DNA from: Halichondria panicea
Lineage: Eukaryota > Porifera > Demospongiae > Suberitida > Halichondriidae
Length of the DNA: 64,000 bases
Direction: 5' to 3'
Assembly (NCBI RefSeq): GCF_963675165.1
Contig: NC_087387.1
Location: 2,655,501 to 2,719,500 of the forward strand
Shown here: in pieces, positions 24,301-34,289 of the stretch
Layout: each line of letters opens with the position of its first letter
How positions within the stretch are numbered: position 1 is the first letter of the stretch
Made by a program: the position numbers and the translations under genes
Notes under the pieces: generated by a model
Database searches by the model: none
What the model saw: the letters and a program-made list of their open reading frames with translations, nothing else
Told to the model about the DNA's origin: nothing

Positions 24301-25273
24301 ACCCCCATTTGTAAATGTGTCATGATAGTGCTGGATATAGAGTCTAATGATTCTCCCTACAGGGGATGCTCTATGTTGAGACGGTTAGAGATCTTTGACT
24401 GTCAAATGGTCTCCAGATCAGGGATTCACAGATTAGAGGTGAGGCTGGTTAGATTACAAACTGCATGTATTTATTAACCCCCCCCCCCCCACATTGGCAC
24501 ATGTACATGTAACTTAAACCCGGTAAATACTTCAGGTACATTATGTTTCCACTTTTGGCTTGTTGAAGTGAGCTTTGGTTTAAAGTTGATAAGACTGTAC
24601 TTACTCTCGATCTGCTCAGGTGATATAAATACTTTCACTAATGAGATGGTTACACAGCATGCAGTGACAGGTCATGCACACGCATGCAGTATCAGTTATG
24701 TATGCTCTTCGAACACTTGACAACAAGTGTAGGCCTTTCCTTTGTCTTAGTAATAGATTCTAGTCAAAGCAACCACCCACATGTATATAATTTCACTGTG
24801 CATTTGGACCCGATTGAGTGGGTGAATGGATGGTTTGAGCAACTTAGTCTAAAATCACAAACTTTTATTACTTTAATTACATAAAGGTAAAAGAACTGAC
24901 TGTATCCTGTAACATCATCCATTTGATTCAGCTCAGATGTACCACTGTACGTATTAAACCTTAGTAACCGTTCACTAGGCTTACACAGTGTGAGCCCGTG
25001 TTGTCTAAGCAACAGTGCCCTTGCTGTTGAGAAATGGTTTTACTAATCACACGCACAAGAAAAACGATGTGCAATTTAGAAAACTATAGCTTTCCTTTAG
25101 TGTTCGAAATCATAATTGCCCTACTATACGTTCCATGGATTACCCTCTCTCTCCATGCACTGCAGCGTTTGAAACCAGACCTGAAGGTCCACGCATTCTT
25201 CCCTCCCCACAACTCCCCACCCCCTGTCATAGCTCATCGGAGACGTGTGTGTCGTTGCTGTGCTCTAGTATGA
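15310..25273 (+). CDS. FBXL20: F-box/leucine-rich-repeat protein, FBXL2/FBXL20 type
   Basis: Fourteen exons: 15310-15351, 15830-16074, 16618-16672, 16747-16821, 17400-17494, 18172-18336, 19009-19132, 19398-19472, 19958-20149, 20541-20585, 23408-23464, 23932-24065, 24363-24438, 25166-25273. Phases agree at every junction, giving 495 residues. After a roughly 85-residue N-terminal extension comes the F-box (LPQDLILKIFSFLDVISLC, then GSNWQHINLFEFQ). A run of cysteine-type LRRs follows, such as CGGFLRTLSLQDCKIVEDPA and GCNKLQRLDLEECAL. The family is the substrate receptor of SCF (SKP1-CUL1) ubiquitin ligases. The C-terminus RRRVCRCCALV ends in a CaaX-like CALV, as vertebrate FBXL2/FBXL20 end in CaaX boxes; prenylation and membrane targeting are therefore likely. 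FBXL2 and FBXL20 cannot be separated here. The exon 2 acceptor is the least certain limit. Confidence 0.92.
16882..17328. mobile_element. TIR element with a second element nested inside (F-box gene intron 4)
   Basis: TATGCCGTATATGCTTGATC at 16882 onward recurs in reverse complement ending about 17328, each arm continuing into AGAGGCCGC. Inside, about 16953-17151 begins TACCATATATATATAGCGGG and ends with CAAACGGTA, resembling the TACCGTATAGCGCG family. The outer phrase GCCGCACTCAAATAGTA is repeated after it. The simplest reading is one MITE inserted in another, within an intron. Confidence 0.6.
20586..23407. other. Large intron 10 of the F-box/LRR gene
   Basis: This is the longest intron of the gene (2.8 kb). 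It holds a TIR element at about 20682-20970, a decayed ACCGTATTACTA-family copy near 22123-22340, and AT-rich sequence. An ORF at 22598-22936 shows no domain, splice context or conserved features and is not called. Confidence 0.5.
20682..20970. mobile_element. TIR element with CAGGGTGTCATACA ends
   Basis: CAGGGTGTCATACAG at the left is matched by TTGTATGACACCCTG at the right. The interior near the left end has G-rich then C-rich runs that also fold back. Ends starting CAGGG are typical of hAT-type elements. Only a partial flank match (GGTAT) was seen, so the superfamily is not settled. Confidence 0.6.
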
Positions 25274-25579
25274 CATCACCATTACTGAACATCACTCCAT
25301 TCATTTCTGTCTGATGCAGTCAATGCCAGACATTTTTCAACTCAGCACAATCACCTTCATGATCATCTTCACAATAGACTTTCATCGTAATAGTATTTAT
25401 ACTGGTACTGTACCGTTATAAACACTTAACCTTTGTATTCATTTTGATACAGTTTCACGTTTTCGACAATCATTATTATTATATTATTAAAAATCCTACA
25501 TTCTGACAAATTTAATGCACACAAAAATGGAGTGGGCCAAAAATATTTCAAGTCTGCTGTTATACTGTTACAATACCAA
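25274..25579. other. Convergent 3' spacer between F-box gene and GGPS1
   Basis: The 306 bp between two stop codons facing each other must contain both 3' UTRs. The sequence is AT-rich, with an ATTATTATATTATT run, but no perfect AATAAA is seen on either strand. Confidence 0.4.
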
Positions 25580-28500
25580 CTATTCAGTTTGTTCTGGTTT
25601 GTACAGTTCTGCCAATTTGAGGACTATCTGTTCCAGTTGGGGATTTCCCCCAAGCTTCTTGATTTCCCCTAGGGCACTTGCCTCCAGCTGCACTAGAGTC
25701 TGTTTGGTGTGGGCAAATGACCCGGCCTGCATGTAATTGCATGTGCGATGTGTGAGGGGAAGAGAGGTAATTAGTATAATATGGGCATGTGAAATTAAAA
25801 TTAGTGGAACCTCCATTAACGACCGCCTCCAAAGAGCAACCACACGCTATATAACGGCCAAGAGCTCAGGTCCGGATTTAAAATACAATGACTTCAATGT
25901 AAAGCAACGTACCTCTCAGGAGCGACCACCTCTCCACTCCATATACATAACGAACAGCCACACCCATAATTAACAGGAAATTATTGCTGAGCTAGCATAT
26001 TTTGCATAATCGTGAAATTACTGTATAGCTGGTTATTTTTGAGGTTTTCGAGGATTGACCTCGAAGAAAATTGGGTATTGAAACCTCTAACTGTACATAG
26101 GGGTATGGTCATTTGAACCTTGAACCTCTATCTTCCGAAAATAAAATCCGCTAGTTTAAGCAATCTGTGAAAATTTAGTGCCTCGAAAATAACTTCTTAT
26201 ATACAGTATTATAAACACCACCGACATAATTACGCCTACATGGGTGTCCTTTTGCGATTGAGGTCGTGGTACATGCATACATGTGTATCAGAGGAGGTAC
26301 GACAGGTGCAATGCGGCTCAAGCAATTAGCTTATGATAAAACTCAACAATAACACATGCAACACATATGGCGGATAAATAGGCAGAGACTAAATTGCTAA
26401 CTGCGCCTGTCGTACCTCCTCTGCAATGTGTATACTGCAGAATTATTATACGTAATTATATATAAGCAGGTGGATTTGTAAAAATAATGAGGGCCTAAAG
26501 CAGCTGGAATCGCCTACCATAGGCCAACATTTTGGCATAGAGTTTTACATACACCTTTGACAAGGCCAAAAATTGACCACACCTACTAACTAAAGGTGTC
26601 AATCTGCACTGTTTGTAGGACGCTTACGTGACACACACCTCTTCAAGACACTGTAGGAAGTACTTCTTAATATCATTGTCTGTTGTTCTTTGCTTCAAAA
26701 TGCCTGGCACGAGTCAAGGGTGTACCTTTGAATATCCCTAACTACGCCCACAATGAACTTTGGCAGTTTAGGTTAAAAATAAACTGCGTCAATAATGCAT
26801 GCACACCTACAGGGTACAGTGTATATACACACAGATGTGTCGTACTGTAAGTTTTAGTTCACATTGATCACACAATTACGGCTGCATTTTGTAAAGCCTG
26901 TACTTGTGCTATATACTACAAGGGTGAGACGTATACAAATACAATCGTGTACTTATATACGCCGGCCAGTACGTTAACTCAACATCATCATCCTTGTAAA
27001 CACATACCTGCTCAGGCAATGCCTACAAATAATTATTATACTGGTAAAGGAGCCACGTACTATTAATAGCCTAAAGCTTGAACTACATGTAGGATTGGTA
27101 CAGTAGACTTTTGTACAGTAACACTGACAGACAACAAGGAAGATCTTTATCCACTTTCAAAGTTATGCTGTACTTCATCACATAACTACGTACAGTGGTA
27201 TCATGCGTGCATGTATACATGTACATGTAACATAGTAATTAAGGATACTGATAAGTTTGGAGGAGTCCCTGTCGTGTTGGATGCCGTGAATGATGGGGAA
27301 AGAGAACTTTCCCTCTGTTAGATCCTCACAGAAGCTCTTGTTTTCGGTGTACTGGTGGGGATCGAATTAAGGATAAGGATAAGGATAAGGGCGTGACTGT
27401 TTAGGGCCACTACACAAGCAGTTATAATGATAATGATTAACAATCATTAGTCAACTTTCTAGTTAAATTTAAGGGAGAAGATTCACTAACATCTGTACAA
27501 CAGATAAGGTCGATGAAGGATAATGGTCTGCATACTGCAGATTACAAGTACTACTGCAACACTTATTTAAGTGCACAACTGAGTGTACAGGTCTACGTGT
27601 GTGTACCTCTTTTGAGACCAGGTTTGCATAGTCGTCTCTGATTTGGAAAAAGAGGCCGAGTGCATCCAGTAGTGCTGAGTAGTCTCTGTTAGAGAGAAAA
27701 ATGGACTCAACACAAATTCAAACTTAAAGTTGTGTAGCTACCATACCGGAGAAACTGGATTATTAGCATACTCGACTATAAGCATATCTTTATTTTAAGT
27801 GCGCTCAACTTGAGGTTTTTTTTGAATTGAAGTATTTTTCCAATTATGTGAGGATATTGATTCAGCTAATTTCGTTAGCTAGCTTGGTATAGATCCAGTT
27901 AGGGTTGCCACTTACCTAGCTTACTCACTTTATAACTAGATATCAAATCATCCCTTGTCACAGAGATATCCGGTTACTGGGTGGGGCTCGAAAAGGACTG
28001 CATTACAGGTTCATTCTCAAATATAAGCATATAGAGCTCTGCTATTGACCCCATGAGTGCATGTGCTAATAATCCAGCTCACGGCAATTATGTAGGAGTT
28101 AAATGGTTCTAGGAATACGTGTGTCTAGTTAAATGGGCTCACGCTTTGTTTTCACTGAACAGCTGCATAAGATCAACAGCCAGTTTAAACAGTCCGCCAG
28201 TCTCTGTATGTGGATGACATCACCAATAGCTAGTAATACAAATCCACATCAAAGCCAATAAATATAATTGTGTCTGCATGCACACCCAATTAGTCAAATC
28301 ACACTAACACAGCAGACTTACTCTGCTGGACCATTTCCATGTACTCGGCCTCCGTGGGGCAAATGTAGCAGTCCCTCCAGTAGATGTCTTTACCCTGTCC
28401 ACGATGAAGCTGTAGCAACTGAGCTGTGCAGGGGAGTACATACATTAAGCTTGTACAATACGAAACATGGACCGAATCAAGAAGCTCGTGGGAGATTCAT

Positions 28501-29993
28501 TAATTTGTGTGTACTTATAACTATAGTGATTTTCAATCTGTGCCATAGCTGTTTTTCATAGGGAGGTTGTCTGCTGATGGGAGGGTCCGTTATGGGAAGT
28601 TTCACTGTACAACATTGTGAGGCGAGCGTGCGTTTCCACTGTTTATTAGTTGTCCGCTCATCGGGAGACCCTGTTTGTATTTATCTATTTATCATAATTA
28701 ATTATACGCAGTAATTTTACACTAACTGTAAAAGACAACTATCTAAGCTGAGACGTGCCTGCCTGGCCTCAGGAGTGTCTGTGTCTCGTTTAAGCTTGGG
28801 GCTGCCATTTGCAATGATTTTAAGCACACAAGTACAATCCTAGAGATGAGTGCACTGCCTGCCTAACAGCTAGGTTTATCACAATACCATCATAATTATG
28901 GCAAGTCAGCTGCTGTGACCTGACCTGTATGACATCAGAAGTCCCTCTGAGCTGCTTTGACTGTCTCTGTATCTCATCAGAGCTGTATCAGCCATAACAA
29001 GAGTCCATAATAAGAGTATTGAAGGCGCTCAGATTGGACAGTTATACCAAGCAGAAAGTCACGTTACCGTCCAAATACATCTGATGCAAGGTAATGCTTC
29101 GTTCGATAATCTCTCTTTTATTATGGACTCTTGGCCATAGACATGTAGCAGCAGCTAGCTTATTGCATGTGCAATCTCACGTAGAAGAGTAGGTAAAGGA
29201 TCACGAGTCCCAAAAGCAAATATCGTGCCAGTCCATAACATACAAACAGATTTAACAAAATTGTGCAATGCTGAGTGCTAAATAGCTAGGGCTTGCTATG
29301 TATGCTCACCCCAATAAAATGTTGTGATAGCTATAGGCTTTGTTCAATGGAGAAGGTACAACAAACTAATGTTATGGGGAGGGTGTAAATATTATGTATA
29401 CAAGTACATTTTCAGCAGAGTAATAAATGTTCTGTGGGGACTTACTGGTGAAAATATTCACAGCGTTAGGGTGCCCCAGGGCCATGGTCTTTTCCAGAGC
29501 CAGGAAGTAGATGTAGTTAGCCGAATTGATTGTCTGTGCAACACCGAATATGCTGTGAGCCACAGGGATTCCCCTCCTTAGTTTGGAGTTATCTTCAATG
29601 TCGTCTATACTGTGGAGGGGAGGGAGGAAACGATAATCACAAAATAATACACACAATGTGGGTAAAGTTATAGGTGCAACCTATGTATGATATAACTATG
29701 CTAAGTACATGTATTGAGACATGGTCAGTGTGCCTCGATCATTAAGGGTACATGTACGAACAAGTTCTACAAATATGTACGTACAGACATGGAAGTTTGT
29801 CAAGATAAATCTAGGACTCATTGTTAATCAACTATCAACTGCCTGGCATTTTCTAGTGCCTTCGAGTACAACAGTTTGAAATAAGACAACAATAAAAATG
29901 AACTCACCACAGACTGGCATTGTGCAACATCTGTGTGACCAGCTGGATGGCCTCCTTTTTGTCGTCAGGGATATTCAACCAATAGCTGAATGC
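25580..29993 (-). CDS. GGPS1: Geranylgeranyl diphosphate synthase (5' end missing)
   Basis: Eight exons (minus): 29993-29908, 29609-29446, 28423-28322, 28203-28143, 27685-27607, 27351-27249, 26703-26639, 25726-25580; phases agree throughout. About 268 residues are visible against about 300 in the human enzyme, so roughly 30 N-terminal residues are missing. The first aspartate-rich motif is [20 protein letters not shown] (DDxxD) and the second is [11 protein letters not shown] (DDxxN). [13 protein letters not shown] and the C-terminal [16 protein letters not shown] are also GGPS1-like. The enzyme condenses farnesyl and isopentenyl diphosphates to geranylgeranyl diphosphate in the cytosol for protein prenylation. 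The first exon should lie right of 29993, in the foldback-rich gap before RPL23, but was not found. The next gene downstream is a CaaX-ending F-box protein. Confidence 0.93.
26289..26423. mobile_element. CAGAGGAGG-family MITE, copy 2
   Basis: The 135-bp element has ends CAGAGGAGGTACGACAGG and CCTGTCGTACCTCCTCTG, a more perfect TIR than copy 1. The flanks are CATGTGTAT on the left and CAATGTGTAT on the right, a 9-bp target duplication with a one-base indel. It lies in the last intron of GGPS1. Confidence 0.85.
27745..28077. mobile_element. TIR element, GAAACTGGATTATTAG family (GGPS1 intron)
   Basis: The left end has GAGAAACTGGATTATTAGC; the right end has GTGCTAATAATCCAGCTC. The left sub-terminal phrase CGACTATAAGCATATC recurs, inverted and varied, in the element at 61673-62189. 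Non-coding. Confidence 0.6.
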
Positions 29994-30131
29994 CTAGTAA
30001 TAGGGCAACAAGTACCGTATAGCAGGTATATTTCGAGGGTATAAACTTTCGCATTTTTCGCTGAGTAAGTATGTACTTAGAACATAAAAATTAAACTAAC
30101 GGTATTTTTGCAGAAGTTTATCCTTGAAATA

Positions 30132-30391
30132 GTGGTCGTGGCCCGTCCACCCAAAATAAAGGAAGGACGGGTTTTAAGCCTATATCTGGATTTGTACTGC
30201 ACTAGCTATGAATATCGTTAGTAATTGGCCACGCCTCTAACCGCTGAGCTCTGCTGTAAAGCATTATGTAATGATTTGGCAATCTGATTGGTCCAGACTC
30301 TACAGCAAGATATTTGCAGTGAATACAAATCCATATAATTATAGGCTTAAAACTCGTCTTCCCTTCTTTTGGGAGGACGAGACACGCCCAT
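30132..30391. mobile_element. Foldback element, arms about 65 bp
   Basis: GGAAGGACGGGTTTTAAGCC near 30160 and following bases are matched by inverted GGCTTAAAACTCGTCTTCCC near 30350. Both arms extend to a GGATTTGTA core inside and a CACGCCCA/CCCGTCC-type tip outside. It lies between the first GGPS1 exon seen and RPL23. Confidence 0.65.
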
Positions 30392-30572
30392 CTACACAAC
30401 ATGTTCGAAACGGAGTACCGTACTTCCTAATAAGGCTAATCCTCTTCTAATAAGGCGCCACCTGGAGATTTCTTTCATAAGGCACCATATTCATTGGCTA
30501 TTTCTTGTTTTGCATACACTAGCCTCAAAAACGTATTATATAGCGACGGCTTATTTAGAAGAAGAGTACGGG

Positions 30573-30889
30573 TAATGCACCTATCAATGTGTCGCCCCAC
30601 CCCCCCCCCCCCGGGAGGGGTCGGGCTTATATGGGGGATTTGACCTTACCTCAGGTCAAATTCCCCCTGATGGGGGAAGGATTCTGTGTTCAAATCCCCC
30701 AGTCAACAGAGGATTTTTGAGCCCCAAGCAGTTGCAGACATCATAACAGGTTATAAAAGCAGTCTTTACTACGCAAAGCCAGGTCAAATCCCCCAGTATG
30801 GGGCCAACATTTCAGGTCAAATTAGATCAAATTCCCCCGTATGTCCCGGGGGGGGGGGGGAGTGGGGCGACACATTGATAGGTGCATTA
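30573..30889. mobile_element. TIR element with poly-C/poly-G arms
   Basis: TAATGCACCTATCAATGTGT followed by CGCCCCA and a long C run is mirrored at the right by a G run and ACACATTGATAGGTGCATTA. The arms are about 44 bp. The ends are TAATG…CATTA, compatible with a TA target duplication. The element stops 26 bp before RPL23 exon 2. The interior repeats GGTCAAATCCCCC-type phrases. Confidence 0.75.
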
Positions 30890-30915
30890 GTGATGACTAT
30901 TACTGTACCTCTCAG

Positions 30916-32031
30916 GAAAGCAGGGAGCGTCAGGAGCCAAGTTCCGTGTGTCACTGGCTATGCCAGTGGGGGCAGTGATGAACTGTGCCGACAACACTGG
31001 GGCCAAGAACCTCTACGTTATTGCCGTAAAAGGTATTCGCGGCCGACTCAACAGACTACCCTCTGCAGCTGTGGGGGACCTGGTGCTGGCCACTGTCAAG
31101 AAAGGAAAGCCGGAGCTAAGGAAGAAGGGTAGGTTTTTTTACTGCACTTTTGTGTTACAGGTTATCAAGGGCGTATATAAAGCACAACTCATAAAAACCA
31201 CGGACAGTAATTCTATTTGTTAGAGCTAACCTCTAACTAAACATAGTTCCTTGTGAGTCACTGACTGTCTAAACTCAAGAGCACCAAAGAGTATAGAAAC
31301 AAGATATTTGTGTCCTTGCAAGGAGAGAAAAAGCTAACCAAAAAATATTCATGAGCAATCCCTACATCGTAGCCTTAATTCATGCGTGATTTTTCTCGTG
31401 TCTTTATTTTACTTCTTTCTTTGCAGTATTACTAGCAGTGATAGTTCGGCAACGGAAACCTTATCGACGCAAGGATGGAACCACTTTATACTTTGAAGGT
31501 GTGTTCTAAAGAAAGTTGTGTGTAGAATGCTCTTATCGAGAGTTTTTAAATGATTGATTTCACTTTTAGTTTTTGTTTCTGCAGATAGCGCTGGTGTGAT
31601 AGTGAATACCAAAGGAGAGATGAAAGGTACTAGAGTTTGTAGAATCTTCGCAACACACTAGTAAAAGCATAGAGCGTTACACATTCCTTATATGGAACAT
31701 GTGTACACACTGTAGTACTCAAGTGTACGAGCATTTCGCACGCACAGTGCTAACACTTTCATTCGTGTGAAATAATAATTGATACTTACATGTAGGCCTG
31801 TGCAAGCATTTGTAAGGTTGCTGAGGAAGCTTGTTTTTATTCCGAGCAGAGCTAGAACTTGTTAACAGACCATAAATTACCAGCTAAAGTCTATTACTAT
31901 ACATACCAATGCCCAAATGTTTGACAATAGATTTTTTCTGTCCCATAGGGAGCACAGTGACGGGTCCTGTGGCAAAAGAGTGTGCAGACTTGTGGCCTCG
32001 AATTGCCTCCAATGCACCTAGTATTGCTTAA
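30916..32031 (+). CDS. RPL23: Ribosomal protein L23 (uL14), exons 2-5
   Basis: Exons: 30916-31128, 31427-31498, 31585-31626, 31949-32031, phases agreeing, ending SIA then TAA. The text is unmistakable: [86 protein letters not shown]. It is a component of the large cytosolic ribosomal subunit at the inter-subunit face. Exon 2 starts in phase 1, so exon 1 should carry only about 13 coding bases (M-S-K-R type start). It was not located; TTCGAAACGGAGTACC near 30402 looks similar but is out of frame with its ATG and lies at the end of a repeat. The gene is head-to-head with GGPS1. Confidence 0.95.
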
Positions 32032-33410
32032 CAACTGTCTTTTTGATCTTACGTTAGGCATTGATATTCAATATTAATCTTTGCAAAGTGAAAAATTGCT
32101 AGAGAAAAAGTACAGTAGACTCGTTAATCTGGTCACCCTTAGGACAATAATTATTAATGCCGCTTGACCGGAATAGCAAGGTGGCTGTATTTCAGAAAAT
32201 CCCTCACTTCAAATCTAATGACTAATTTACGGTTCTGTCTCCAAGGATAAGAACCATTCTGCTCTCTAGTAATCCAATTTTATCAGCCAAACTTCACCCA
32301 AAACGTTATCTGGCCGTACATTGAAAACAGTATGCGGAATGCGAGTGACCGCATTTCAGGCCGGGTGAGTTTTGTGCAGTAAGTGCCAAACCAAATGGCC
32401 GACATCAAAGTGGCCATATACTTCCAAGAGCTGGAATAGTGAGAGTCTACTGTATACAATCCTATGTAAAACCTACTGGTTTTTACTACATTGTGACACT
32501 GTAAAAATAAAAGCACCGTGGGTGCTGATGCCTTGGTGGAGGTGCCGTAACATATAAAGCTACCATTTAGCCTACCTACCAATTGCTCATTATAATTAAC
32601 ATTTTTGCTATACATGCAACAGGCGGAACAATGCAAAAAGAGTGGGTAATAATCGAACCTGATTTTCGATTGATGCCAAAGTTATACTGGTAGTCTAAAA
32701 ACTTGGCTGCATCTTTTTACTCTTGCAGCTACCAATAGCTAGCTAACTACTAAGTGGAATAGCAATACTCAATGAACAAGTTTTGCTAAGTACTCTTCTG
32801 AAAAAGATGCAATGGCATTCCAAAACTCAAGGAACAAAGTGTTATTAATTTTTGAAAATCCACGAATTGAAAACATGACAAGAAGCCTATAGAAACTCTT
32901 ACTTGCACTTTATTGATCCTTGAGGAGCAGCTGTAGCAGTCTACACGCACAAACACACTACCGTATACCTCTCTTGCGCATGTGAATAAATTCGTCAAAA
33001 CACAACAAAAATGAAAGCCGCGGGTACCGATACCTCAATGGAATGTGTAAAAGGGGAAACTCGACTAGATCCTATTATGTTGGGAATAATTTTAACATAA
33101 AATATGTGTCTCTGGGAATTACCGTATAGCGCGAAATTTTTGCACGAAAACTAAGTCCACAAAAATTGTTAGAATTATTTGCTATAACGTGCAAAGATTA
33201 AAGGTGTGGCTTCCGGTAAGCAGTGATTCCATGAACATTGTGCAACGAAATGCTTTTAGAGGCCATTCCACGAAATCAGAGGGGGGTACGCCAATGTCAA
33301 AAGGTCACTAATTAAAACACCATGTGGGCTTATGTAAAATTGAGTTTACCCTCGCGCCCCTGGGTTTATACACCAGTAACACCACCCACCATAGATAAAA
33401 GAGACAAATG
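32032..33410. other. Non-coding stretch downstream of RPL23
   Basis: No gene is recognised. About 32110-32230 contains CAGTAGACTCGTTAATCTGG, whose relative also occurs near 54655 downstream of the stray RPL23 exon. A left end of the TACCGTATAGCGCG family lies at about 33120. ORFs here lack domain features. Confidence 0.45.
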
Positions 33411-34057
33411 CAGAGGAGGGAGGACACGATTAACCTTAGCTCTAATTAGCTAATTATCGCGACCTTTTAATTACATTCTTTGAACGATTCATCTTTTCTT
33501 TCTTTATAACCTCTATGTGGACATATTGGACACAAGAGCTAGAGCAAAGTAAGCCTTTTCTCCTACTGGAGGTACCCCTATGGCCAAGTTGTCAGGACCT
33601 GAAGGTAATAGGACCCCTATAAGAAGCACCTCAAGTACTCCCATCTCTAAGATCCCTGTGAGAAGCATCCCAGGCACTCTGATCTTGTCTCTGTGAGAAG
33701 CACTCTTGATCTTGGAGACAGGATCCCTATGAGGAGCACCCCAGGCACTCCTGTCTCCAAGATCCCTGTGAGAAGCACCCCAGGCACTCCTGTCTCTGTG
33801 ATAAAGTTGCAACATGGAATTGTTTAGTTCAGAGTGTCTCCAACATGAAGAACATCAATGACACCAACAGTCTCAGCTTCTAGCACCCCTTTATTTGTAT
33901 GGTTTGCTCTGTGCCTGCAAGAATTGCCTGTCACTCATACTACAGTACTGTTCTGTGTGTCCCAATATGTAGAGGTTATAAAAAAAGAAAAGATGAATCG
34001 TTCAATTAAAAGGTCGCGGTAATTAGTGCTAAGGTTAATCGTGTCCTCCCTCCTCTA
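33411..34057. mobile_element. 647-bp TIR transposon with CAGAGGAGG-type ends and 9-bp target duplication
   Basis: The arms (about 33411-33515 and 33965-34057) begin YAGAGGAGGGAGGACACGAT and continue through TTAACCTTAGC, GCGACCTTTTAATT and GATTCATCTTTTCTTT. The flanks are AGACAAATG at 33402-33410 and 34058-34066, an exact 9-bp duplication. The first nine bases and the duplication length match the short MITEs at 7059, 26289, 38182 and 55225. The interior has direct repeats of a CCCTGTGAGAAGCACCCCAG-type unit (about 33640-33800). No transposase is present. Confidence 0.9.
33640..33800. repeat. Minisatellite inside the 647-bp transposon
   Basis: Units of about 35-40 bp built on GATCCCTGTGAGAAGCACC and CCAGGCACTCCTGTCTC repeat with variation about four times. 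The repeats are confined to the transposon interior. Confidence 0.7.
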
Positions 34058-34200
34058 AGACAAATGGATAGGAAACACTTAGCGCCTCGAAAACTATCCG
34101 CGTTTCCCCCGGGATTCATTCGAGGCCGCCTACTGTACATGGAAAAAAATGGCCAAAAACACAAAAAAGAGACAAAATTTAATGATTGTCTTACTGTCAG

Positions 34201-34289
34201 TTAGCCTCGGTCCCAGGCCGATATTTTTTAATAGAACGAAGTTGACCTAGCGTTCAATTGGAGACCGATCGGCCTGGGGTCGAGGCTAA
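34201..34289. mobile_element. AGCCTCG-family MITE with 7-bp target duplication
   Basis: The 89-bp element has ends TTAGCCTCGGTCCCAGGCCG and CGGCCTGGGGTCGAGGCTAA. CTGTCAG flanks both sides (34194-34200 and 34290-34296). The end sequence is shared with the arms of the foldback at 1904-2136 and with a decayed copy at about 54900-54974. Confidence 0.8.

Noticed and set aside
30400..30418. TTCGAAACGGAGTACC after an ATG as RPL23 exon 1
   Set aside because: The S-K-R codons are out of frame with the ATG by one base and the stretch belongs to an inverted repeat pair with the sequence near 30560.
33513..33815. 100-residue ORF with repeated H-R-D motifs
   Set aside because: It is the translation of the minisatellite inside the 647-bp transposon.
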